DNA of 7,945 nt from an uncultured Campylobacter sp. (GTDB lineage: Bacteria; Campylobacterota; Campylobacteria; Campylobacterales; Campylobacteraceae), in the NCBI RefSeq assembly GCF_938030685.1, contig NZ_CALHHX010000012.1, positions 1-7,945 of the forward strand. The letters run 5' to 3'. Made by a program: the position numbers and the translations under genes. The notes under the pieces are model-generated. The model was not told the origin of the DNA and did not search any database. It saw only the letters and a list, made by a program, of their open reading frames with translations. Below are positions 1 to 6,104 of this stretch, piece after piece (position 1 is the stretch's first letter; every line of letters starts with the position of its first letter).

Positions 1-26
1 TCAGACAAACTTGTCAGAAACTCCAT
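1..26 (-). CDS. Start of a divergent minus-strand gene (partial)
   Basis: Read on the minus strand, an ATG at 26-24 opens a frame that begins MEFLTSLS and runs off the window edge without a stop. A good Shine-Dalgarno (AAGGAG, plus-strand bases 32-37) sits 5 bases before the ATG, and a TATAAT box lies further upstream at 65-70. Only eight complete codons are visible, so no function can be assigned. The evidence that it is a gene is the combination of ribosome binding site, spacing and promoter-like box, all on the same strand. It is divergent from the nos cluster and need not be functionally related to it. Confidence 0.5.
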
Positions 27-64
27 AGTTTCTCCTTCAGTAAAATTTAAAACAAACTTTGGCG

Positions 65-70
65 ATTATA
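65..70 (-). promoter_or_regulatory. Candidate -10 box for the divergent minus-strand gene
   Basis: The minus strand reads TATAAT here, a perfect sigma-70 -10 hexamer. It lies about 39 bases before the proposed ATG at 26 and would give a leader of roughly 30 bases containing the AAGGAG site. No clear -35 hexamer is seen. That is usual for Campylobacter housekeeping promoters, which rely on AT-rich upstream DNA. The region is AT-rich overall, so a chance match is possible. Confidence 0.4.
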
Positions 71-146
71 CTAACTTTTTATTTAAACAAAATTAAAGGA
101 GCGTTACGAATTGTAAAAATCTATCAAAATAAAAATTTACTGAAAT

Positions 147-152
147 TATAAT
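147..152 (+). promoter_or_regulatory. Candidate -10 box for the propeller-nosZ transcript
   Basis: A perfect TATAAT within AT-rich DNA. Initiation from it would give a leader of about 160 bases before the ATG at 322. The surrounding ATTATAAT is self-complementary, so the box could be read in either direction. The alternatives at 212-217 and 255-260 would give shorter leaders, and I cannot choose between them from sequence alone. Confidence 0.3.
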
Positions 153-177
153 TTTAAAGCAGAATTTATAGCGAAAT

Positions 178-196
178 GTGAAAAATAAAATTTCAC
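178..196. promoter_or_regulatory. Inverted repeat GTGAAA-N7-TTTCAC
   Basis: Two perfect 6-base arms (178-183 and 191-196) flank a 7-base AT spacer. The centre at 187 lies about 25 bases before the TATCAT box at 212-217, close to where a class II activator would sit. The arms resemble half of a CRP-type TGTGA/TCACA site, but the spacing is too wide for the classic CRP/FNR site. It could be a regulator site, a weak RNA hairpin in the leader, or chance in AT-rich DNA. Confidence 0.25.
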
Positions 197-321
197 TTAG
201 AGCTGTTTTTATATCATAGAATTTCGCAACTTTTAAGAAAACTTAGAATTCCATTATAGCTCAAGCTTTAAACCGATTTTTAAGCCTTGGGATAGTATCA
301 TTTCGCAAAGAGTAGATTAAG

Positions 322-1479
322 ATGAATTTTAAAAAATTTTGTATTGCCTTTTTGATTTGTTTATCGCAGATGGCAGCAGCAGGTAGCTTTGATCTAAACT
401 CTACGCTGCGTCTGGGCGCATTCGACGCAAGCTCGCACCGACTGCTTTTATGCGGCAGTGGCGGCGAGCTTAGGATGTTTGATACTGCTAAATGGGATGT
501 GGAGTTCGCGCAAAAATACAGCGATAACGAAATTACGGCTCTAAATTTTAAAAACGGCAAAATTTATCTAGCTTGGGGCGGAGCCGAAATCGCGGTGCTA
601 AACGATAGATTAAAGTTTTTACGCACGCTTAAGACGGGGCGTAGCGGCACAGCCCAAATAGATGCGATCTATGCCGCAAAAGACACGATTTACGCGGTAG
701 TGGATAAGAATCAACTAATAAGATTAGACGAGGACCCTGATAACAGCGCGGACGGCGGCTACGCCTTGGGTGAAAATTCCACCGCGAACGGGCAATCTTT
801 AAATAGAAATTCCATCCCCGACGGGCTGCGCGGAATTTCGTTTCATTACGGCAGGATCAATGCCGTTAGCCTGGGCGCTAACGGACTTTGCGTCGCAAGC
901 TGGAGCGGCGTAGCCTGTTTTAGCGCAGATCTTTTTGCGACTAAATTTAGCGGCATCGATACAGCGCCTAATCGAGCCGCGCAGGGAGAGCTTGGTAGTG
1001 TGAAATTTAAAGATGCAGAATTTAATAATGCGAAAAGCGCGCAAGGCTCCGAGCCAAACGAAATAAAAGCTAGCGGCACGAAGAGCGCGGAATTTCAAGG
1101 CTCAGAATTCAAAGGCGCAAAATTTCAAGACGAGGGGCTTAAAACTCAAAGCGAAATTTCAGCCGAAGCTGGCGATAAAAATTTAAGCGGCTCTATCGCC
1201 ACTGCACTTGCAGACTGCGATGGGACGCTATTTACAGGCGATATAGAGGGGAATTTTATAAATTTAAAAAGTGGCGAGCGCAAAAGCGTGGGCTCTTGGA
1301 TCAAATCCATCGTATGCGCCCGCGGCACGCAGTTTATCGCTACTAAAGATAAAATTTACGAAAATCAAAAAGCAGGATTAAAGGAGGTTGTGGATTTAAA
1401 AAGCGAATTTTTAGCGATGTACGCAGACGGGGAAGCGATCCTCGTAGTCAGCAAATCAGGTAAAATTTTAAAATTCTAA
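322..1479 (+). CDS. Periplasmic WD40/NapL-like beta-propeller protein upstream of nosZ
   Basis: A 385-residue protein with a clear Sec signal peptide (about residues 1-20, charged MNFKK start, hydrophobic core, AAA-G cleavage site), so it is periplasmic. The mature part shows repeated short beta-strand blades of the form 'I-A-hydrophobic-D-..-L-hydrophobic' (about 31-60, 70-100, 112-136, 171-205, 291-316, 327-385), which fits a WD40/quinoprotein-like propeller. It resembles NapL, the propeller protein of epsilonproteobacterial nap clusters, in type and context, but this assignment is inference. Two hydrophilic, probably disordered segments interrupt the fold (about 138-168 and 215-288). The second is rich in A/S/E/K and has repeated EF/KF pairs. 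The start at 322 is fixed by the signal peptide, and its Shine-Dalgarno is weak (AAAGAG, 307-312). Only 12 bases separate it from nosZ, so co-transcription is likely. No haem motif or other cofactor motif is seen. A role in NosZ maturation or electron delivery is a guess from position. Confidence 0.8.
   Translation: MNFKKFCIAFLICLSQMAAAGSFDLNSTLRLGAFDASSHRLLLCGSGGELRMFDTAKWDVEFAQKYSDNEITALNFKNGKIYLAWGGAEIAVLNDRLKFLRTLKTGRSGTAQIDAIYAAKDTIYAVVDKNQLIRLDEDPDNSADGGYALGENSTANGQSLNRNSIPDGLRGISFHYGRINAVSLGANGLCVASWSGVACFSADLFATKFSGIDTAPNRAAQGELGSVKFKDAEFNNAKSAQGSEPNEIKASGTKSAEFQGSEFKGAKFQDEGLKTQSEISAEAGDKNLSGSIATALADCDGTLFTGDIEGNFINLKSGERKSVGSWIKSIVCARGTQFIATKDKIYENQKAGLKEVVDLKSEFLAMYADGEAILVVSKSGKILKF
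733..825 (+). repeat. AAATTCC-bearing linker insert 1 in the propeller gene
   Basis: The core AAATTCC occurs at 774-780 and 807-813, each read as Asn-Ser (ENST, RNSIP). It sits in a hydrophilic stretch (about residues 138-168) that interrupts the propeller strands. The same core and the same Asn-Ser reading recur in the nosG and nosC1 linkers. Confidence 0.5.
997..1179 (+). repeat. GAATTT/GAATTC-rich insert 2 in the propeller gene
   Basis: Imperfect copies of (G/A)AATT(T/C) followed by AA/CAA recur at about 1009, 1018, 1090, 1105 and 1119. In this frame they encode KF, EF, EF, EF and KF pairs (for example AEFQGSEFKGAKFQ, about residues 257-270). The nucleotide core is the same as in the Asn-Ser linkers but is read in another frame. 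The encoded segment (about residues 226-286) is charged, has no strand pattern, and is probably disordered. Confidence 0.5.
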
Positions 1480-1480
1480 G

Positions 1481-1486
1481 AAAGGA
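1481..1486 (+). promoter_or_regulatory. nosZ ribosome binding site
   Basis: AAAGGA lies 5 bases before the ATG at 1492, in the 12-base gap after the stop of the propeller gene. It supports the 1492 start, which also places the signal peptide at the N-terminus. Confidence 0.75.
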
Positions 1487-1491
1487 TTAGT

Positions 1492-4083
1492 ATGTTAAAA
1501 AGTTTCAAACCCGTGCTTTTGGGCTCGGTTTTGTTCGCCGCAAGCGCCCTGTGTGCCGCGGATAGCGACCTAGAGCGCGTGATGAAAGAACGAAATTTAA
1601 GCGAAAAAGACGTTTTAGCGGCGGCTAAGACCTATCAGCCGACCGGTAGGAAGGACGATTATATGGTCTTCTCTTCCGGCGGTCAAAGCGGGCAGGTGAT
1701 CGTTTACGGCGTGCCGTCGATGAGGATCTACAAATATATCGGCGTATTTACCCCGGAGCCTTGGCAGGGATACGGCTTTGACGAGGAGAGCAAGGCGGTC
1801 TTAAGATCGGGCTCCATTAACGGCAAAGAGATCAACTGGGGCGATACTCACCACCCAAATTTCAGCGAAAAAAACGGCGAGTATGTGGGCGATTATCTCT
1901 TTATTAACGATAAGGCAAACCCAAGAATCGCGGTTATAAATTTATCAGATTTCGAAACCACTCAAATAGTCGTAAATCCGGTAATCAAAAGCGATCACGG
2001 CGGCTCTTTCGTAACGCCTAATACCGAATACGTCATCGAAACCAGCCAATACGCAGCCCCTTTTGATAACGACTGGCACCCAATCGAGGAGTATCAAGCA
2101 GTCTATCGCGGTGCAGTAACACTATGGAAATTTGACTACGATAAAGGTAAAATCGACGTAAATAAATCCTTTTCTCTAGAGCTTCCTCCATATATGCAAG
2201 ATCTAAGTGACGCAGGTAAGGGCGAAAGCTTCGGCTGGGCGTTTACTAACAGCTTCAACTCCGAAATGTACACGGGCGGCATCGAAAAGGGTCTGCCTCC
2301 TATGGAAGCCGGTATGAGCCGCAACGATACCGACTACTTGCACGTTTATAACTGGCAAATTCTAGAAAAGCTTGCTCAAGATAGCAAAAACTATAAGGTC
2401 GTAAACGGACACAGAATCGTTACGATAGACGCCGCCGTAAAAGCGGGAGCGCTATTTTTGATCCCTGAAGCCAAATCCCCTCACGGCGTTGACGTTAGCC
2501 CTGATGGTCGCTATATCATCATCGGCGGTAAACTAGATACTCACGCTAGCGTTTACGATTTTAAAAAGATCAAAGAGCTAATTGATAAAAAAGAATACGC
2601 AGGCAAGGATCCATACGGAATTCCGATCCTAGATATGCAAAAGACGCTTCACGGACAAGCAGAGCTTGGTCTTGGACCTTTGCATAACACCTTCGATTCG
2701 CAAGATGGCGTAATCTATACATCGCTTTACGTTGATAGCCAGATCGTAAAATGGAACTACAAGACGCTAAAGGTTTTAGATAGGATCAACGTCCACTACA
2801 ATATCGGTCACCTTGATTCTATGGAGGGCAAATCCTCAAAGCCTGTCGGCAAATACGTAATCGCGCTGGATAAGCTTTCGATCGATAGATTTAATCCTAT
2901 CGGACCGCTTCATCCGCAAAATCACCAGCTTATCGACATTACAGGACCTAAAATGGAGATGCTCTACGATCTTCCTATCGGTCTTGGCGAGCCGCACGAC
3001 GTAGTTTCTATCGCAGCCAGTAAGCTTCATACGAAACCTACCTATACTATGGGAACAAACTCTCGTACCGGCAAGCAGCACCCTGCTATGACGCTAGCAG
3101 GTCAGGAGCGCATCGAGCGCGACGGCAAAAACGTAAAAGTCTATGCTACAGCGATCCGCAGCCATATTAATCCTGAGCACATCGAGGTTAATAAGGACGA
3201 TAACGTAACGATCTATATGACAAATTTAGAGCGTGCCGAGGACGAAACTCACGGCTTTACGGTTGATGATTACGATCTGCATATGTCACTTGAGCCGGGT
3301 AAGACTGCGAGCGTAAATTTCATCGCAGATAAAGAGGGCGTATTTCCTTTCTACTGCACGGAATTCTGCTCTGCGCTACACCTTGAGATGTTTGGATATC
3401 TATATGTAAAAGATCCGAATAAAAAATACACTTCAGCTAAAGCTTCTATGCTAAAAGCTCTTAGCCCAGAGGCTCTAAAGGCCGAATACGACAAGGTAGT
3501 AGCTACGAATAAAGCCACCGACGACGTTATTCAATCAGTCGTTAAATTCTTAAAAGAGAAAAACTACGAGAAATATCCTAAGGTCAAGGCTTTAGTCGAT
3601 GACGCGCTGGATCAATATGGCAAAATTCCTGAAACCAAAGCCAAGGCAGACGCCGCGGTAAAAGCAGGCGATATGAATGGCGCAATACTTTGGGAAGGTC
3701 AAGTTTGGCAGTATCTAGTAAAAACCGCAGATGTTGGACTTCGCGCTAAAAACAACCTGATCCGCGAGCTCTCCACTCCTATGAGCGAGGCTGCATCTAA
3801 CGGCGAGAAGGCTTACCTACGCGGAGGCTGCAACGGCTGCCACGTCATCGGTCAAGTAAGCTCCGGTCCTGATCTAACGGGCGTCCTACTTCGCCACGAA
3901 AACGGCGAGAAATGGGTAGCCGATTTCATCAAAGATCCGGCTAAATTTTACGAAGACGACTACGTTAAGGCAATGATAAATTACTTCAACCTTCGCATGC
4001 CAAATCAGCATATGAAAGATGAAGAGATCAAAGATATCATCGAATACCTAAAATGGGTCGATGAGAACGCGGGTCTTAACTAG
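1492..4083 (+). CDS. nosZ: Nitrous oxide reductase, clade II, with C-terminal cytochrome c domain
   Basis: Reduces N2O to N2 in the periplasm. The 863-residue protein has a Sec signal peptide (about residues 1-22, ending ALCAAD) and no twin-arginine, as in clade II NosZ. The N-terminal seven-bladed propeller carries the expected seven CuZ histidines: H120 and H121 (DTHHPN), H169 (SDHGG), H331 (SPHGVD), H398 (GPLHN), H440 (IGHLD; H435 is a nearby alternative) and H502 (GEPHD). The cupredoxin domain holds the CuA site: H587 (THGF), then C622, C626, H630 and M633 in CTEFCSALHLEM. E624 stands where clade I enzymes have Trp, which is usual for this clade. A helical linker (about 640-760) leads to a monohaem cytochrome c domain with CNGCH (C780, C783, H784) and M836 in RMPN as the probable axial ligand. 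This fusion is typical of epsilonproteobacteria and makes the protein about 200 residues longer than clade I NosZ. All ligands are present and the frame is intact, so it should be functional. Confidence 0.98.
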   Translation: MLKSFKPVLLGSVLFAASALCAADSDLERVMKERNLSEKDVLAAAKTYQPTGRKDDYMVFSSGGQSGQVIVYGVPSMRIYKYIGVFTPEPWQGYGFDEESKAVLRSGSINGKEINWGDTHHPNFSEKNGEYVGDYLFINDKANPRIAVINLSDFETTQIVVNPVIKSDHGGSFVTPNTEYVIETSQYAAPFDNDWHPIEEYQAVYRGAVTLWKFDYDKGKIDVNKSFSLELPPYMQDLSDAGKGESFGWAFTNSFNSEMYTGGIEKGLPPMEAGMSRNDTDYLHVYNWQILEKLAQDSKNYKVVNGHRIVTIDAAVKAGALFLIPEAKSPHGVDVSPDGRYIIIGGKLDTHASVYDFKKIKELIDKKEYAGKDPYGIPILDMQKTLHGQAELGLGPLHNTFDSQDGVIYTSLYVDSQIVKWNYKTLKVLDRINVHYNIGHLDSMEGKSSKPVGKYVIALDKLSIDRFNPIGPLHPQNHQLIDITGPKMEMLYDLPIGLGEPHDVVSIAASKLHTKPTYTMGTNSRTGKQHPAMTLAGQERIERDGKNVKVYATAIRSHINPEHIEVNKDDNVTIYMTNLERAEDETHGFTVDDYDLHMSLEPGKTASVNFIADKEGVFPFYCTEFCSALHLEMFGYLYVKDPNKKYTSAKASMLKALSPEALKAEYDKVVATNKATDDVIQSVVKFLKEKNYEKYPKVKALVDDALDQYGKIPETKAKADAAVKAGDMNGAILWEGQVWQYLVKTADVGLRAKNNLIRELSTPMSEAASNGEKAYLRGGCNGCHVIGQVSSGPDLTGVLLRHENGEKWVADFIKDPAKFYEDDYVKAMINYFNLRMPNQHMKDEEIKDIIEYLKWVDENAGLN

Positions 4084-4089
4084 CCCCAC

Positions 4090-4109
4090 TCTCCCCCGCG
4101 AGGGGGAGA
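4090..4109 (+). promoter_or_regulatory. Strong GC hairpin with GCGA tetraloop between nosZ and nosB
   Basis: An 8-bp perfect stem (TCTCCCCC, 4090-4097, with GGGGGAGA, 4102-4109) closes a GCGA loop, a GNRA-type tetraloop. It begins 7 bases after the nosZ stop. It is followed by AATTTAAAGGAG rather than a run of T, and directly by the nosB ribosome binding site, so it is not a classical intrinsic terminator. The likely roles are to protect the 3' end of the nosZ message or to cause partial termination or processing, giving more nosZ than nosB-onwards transcript. That role is inferred from position and structure. Confidence 0.7.
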
Positions 4110-4113
4110 ATTT

Positions 4114-4120
4114 AAAGGAG
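4114..4120 (+). promoter_or_regulatory. nosB ribosome binding site
   Basis: AAAGGAG lies 5 bases before the ATG at 4126. An earlier ATG at 4121 touches the site and is out of frame, so 4126 is the start. The site begins 4 bases after the hairpin stem ends, so the hairpin could influence ribosome access. Confidence 0.75.
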
Positions 4121-4125
4121 ATGAA

Positions 4126-4902
4126 ATGCCAAAATATAAAATTTACGCGATTTTAGCGCTGCTTATTATGACGGTCGCTTTTACCATCCCTACGCTCGGA
4201 TTTTTCAAAGTCCAAGGCAAAATCGTATCGGGGCAGGTTAGCAGCGTCTCGCAGCTGCCCGCATACTCCGCACCGATATGGAATTTTTATACGAAAGCAT
4301 CGTATAAAAATCACCTAATTCCTAGTGATGTTAAAAACGATCTAGGCGCGATGCTAGAGCATAAATTTGAAGTGGGAGTTCCTAGCATACCGGTGTGGAA
4401 AATTTCACTTGAAGCGCCGAACTACCCTAAAGAGGCTTTCCCCGACGGAATTCCACTTTACGTCCACGTAGACGGTTTTAGCGGCGATATCAGCGAGATG
4501 AATACCCTAAACCACTATATCGGAATGTATCCAGTATGGCGCGGAGGCACGCTTGAGCACTCGCTATCGCCGTATTATCTCATAATCGCTACGATCGGTA
4601 TGCTTGCGTTTTTGTACTACGACGGCAAGGGGCAGACTCTGCTTATGATCCTGCCGATCATTGCGCCGCTTATCTTCATCGGCTGCTACGTGGGTTGGCT
4701 GTATTGGTTCGGGCACAACCTGCAAGACTGGGGCGCGTTTAAAATAAAGCCTTTTATGCCTACAGCATTTGGCGACGGCAGTGTGGCGCATTTTACTACC
4801 CATTCATATCCGGCTCTTGGCTTTTGGCTGATGCTAGCTCTGTCGCTACTATCGGCGTTAGCACTGCTATCTAAGAAAAAATTTCTACGAGAGCATAGAT
4901 GA
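4126..4902 (+). CDS. nosB: NosB, membrane protein of clade II nos clusters
   Basis: A 258-residue integral membrane protein that directly follows nosZ, as in Wolinella and other clade II clusters. That position and its shape are the basis of the name. Predicted membrane segments are at about 8-27, 148-166, 171-196 and 228-248. A loop of about 120 residues between the first and second is probably periplasmic, and it includes the conserved-looking stretch NHYIGMYP (about 129-136), with a histidine and methionine that could in principle touch copper. The biochemical role of NosB is not established, and no cofactor motif is certain here. It ends in a basic tail (KKKFLREHR). Its TGA overlaps the nosD ATG by four bases, indicating translational coupling. 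Confidence 0.85.
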   Translation: MPKYKIYAILALLIMTVAFTIPTLGFFKVQGKIVSGQVSSVSQLPAYSAPIWNFYTKASYKNHLIPSDVKNDLGAMLEHKFEVGVPSIPVWKISLEAPNYPKEAFPDGIPLYVHVDGFSGDISEMNTLNHYIGMYPVWRGGTLEHSLSPYYLIIATIGMLAFLYYDGKGQTLLMILPIIAPLIFIGCYVGWLYWFGHNLQDWGAFKIKPFMPTAFGDGSVAHFTTHSYPALGFWLMLALSLLSALALLSKKKFLREHR

Positions 4903-6104
4903 GGCTTTTGCTTCTAGCATTCTCGTTCGCGCTAAGCTTAGGCGCGGGCGAGCTTCAAGACGCGATCGATAGCGCAAAAGCGGGCGATATTATCGAACTA
5001 GCCGCGGGCGAGTACCACGGCAATATTTTAATCGATAAACCCCTTACTATCGACGGACTAGACCGCTCCGCCGTGATCATAGGCGATCGCAACGGAACGG
5101 TCATCCGCGTCCGCTCTCCGCATGTTATAATCAAGAATTTAACAATTCAAAACGGAGGCTTCGAGCATCTTAGCGAGGATGCGGGCATCAACGTAAGCGA
5201 CGTAAACAACGTAATCATAAAAAATAATCTCATCAAAGACGTGCTCTACGGCGTCGTGCTAAGCAAGGCAAACGACGTAACGATCGAGGGCAACGAAATT
5301 TCAAGCAATACCTACCGCACGAGTTTCAAAGGCGACGGCATCAAGCTTTGGTACTCCAATGCCAATAAAATTTTAAATAACGACGTCCATAACGTCCGCG
5401 ACACCGTTTTTTACTTCTCAAACGGCAATCTCGTCGCAGGCAATAAAGGCCACAGCTGCCGCTATTCGCTGCACTTTATGAACTCCGGACATAACGTCGT
5501 GGAGGATAACTACTACGACGGCAATAGCGTGGGATTATTTTTTATGTTTTCAAGCGATAATATAGCCAGGCGTAACGTAGTGCGCAATGCAGACGGCGCT
5601 TACGGCGTAGGCATCGGTATGAAGGATAGCTCAAATTTCAGGGTTACAGATAATAAAGTCGTTTACAATGCCCGCGGATTTTATCTGGATCAATCCCCCT
5701 ACCAGCCGGGCTCACTTAACGTTTTTGAAAACAACGATATCGAATATAACAGCATCGGCGTGCAATTCCACGCCACGCAGCTAAAAAGCGTATTTAAAAA
5801 CAATAAATTTAAAGGCAATATGGAGATCGTGCTAAACGATACGCCCCAATCCAAGCTCTTGCAAAACGAATGGAGTGGCAACTATTTCGACGATTACGAC
5901 GGATTTGATCGCGATGGCGACGGCTACGGCGACGTTAGCTACAGCTCATATGCTTATGCCGACAGACTTTGGGCACATAAACCGAGCGTGCGGTTTTTTT
6001 ACGGCTCCAGCGGGATCGCGCTTTTAAATTTCATTTCCAAGCTCGCTCCGTTTTCAGAGCCCGAGCTACTGCTAAAAGATACAAAACCTAGGATGAAGCA
6101 ATGA
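4899..6104 (+). CDS. nosD: NosD, periplasmic copper-site maturation protein
   Basis: A 401-residue periplasmic protein of the right-handed beta-helix (CASH) family. Its known role, with the NosFY ABC transporter, is to supply what is needed to assemble CuZ in NosZ. A Sec signal peptide covers about residues 1-17 (MRLLLLAFSFALSLGAG). From about 45 to 330 the chain is a run of parallel beta-helix coils with repeated N-x-(I/V)-x-(N/D)-N patterns such as NNVIIKNNLI, NDVTIEGNEI and NKILNNDV. A DxDxDG-type loop (D337-D345, DRDGDGYGD) follows NYFDDYDG. This calcium-loop-like motif is common near the end of NosD proteins. It starts in a 4-base overlap with nosB and has a weak GAGAG site (4889-4893). 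The length is normal for the family and no defect is seen. The partners nosF and nosY are not in the window. Confidence 0.95.
   Translation: MRLLLLAFSFALSLGAGELQDAIDSAKAGDIIELAAGEYHGNILIDKPLTIDGLDRSAVIIGDRNGTVIRVRSPHVIIKNLTIQNGGFEHLSEDAGINVSDVNNVIIKNNLIKDVLYGVVLSKANDVTIEGNEISSNTYRTSFKGDGIKLWYSNANKILNNDVHNVRDTVFYFSNGNLVAGNKGHSCRYSLHFMNSGHNVVEDNYYDGNSVGLFFMFSSDNIARRNVVRNADGAYGVGIGMKDSSNFRVTDNKVVYNARGFYLDQSPYQPGSLNVFENNDIEYNSIGVQFHATQLKSVFKNNKFKGNMEIVLNDTPQSKLLQNEWSGNYFDDYDGFDRDGDGYGDVSYSSYAYADRLWAHKPSVRFFYGSSGIALLNFISKLAPFSEPELLLKDTKPRMKQ

Larger units (their letters stand above)
27..321. promoter_or_regulatory. Divergent AT-rich intergenic control region
   Basis: This gap of about 295 bases separates the minus-strand gene start from the propeller-nosZ transcript, and is much more AT-rich than the flanking coding DNA. 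It should hold the promoter for the nos genes, because only 12 bases separate the propeller gene from nosZ. Plus-strand -10 candidates are TATAAT at 147-152, TATCAT at 212-217 and TATAGC at 255-260. An inverted repeat lies at 178-196. I see no good FNR-type TTGAT-N4-ATCAA site and no TTAAC-N4-GTTAA site, so the N-oxide or oxygen control of this cluster cannot be read from this DNA. There is no convincing small gene or tRNA here. Confidence 0.55.

Noticed and set aside
4..15. Short palindrome GACAA-AC-TTGTC
   Set aside because: Five-base arms with a two-base spacer inside the proposed divergent coding start, too short to be meaningful.
111..127. FNR-like site TTGTA...ATCAA
   Set aside because: The half-sites are separated by 7 bases instead of 4 and the left arm does not match TTGAT, so it is likely chance in AT-rich DNA.
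261..560. Minus-strand open frame of 99 codons over the 5' end of the propeller gene
   Set aside because: It overlaps the signal peptide and first strands of a well-supported plus-strand gene, and has no plausible ribosome binding site or recognisable family.
4090..4109. Classical intrinsic terminator after nosZ
   Set aside because: The stem is strong but is followed by AATTTAAAGGAG, not a T-run, and nosB with its ribosome binding site begins immediately. It is kept as an mRNA stability or attenuation element.
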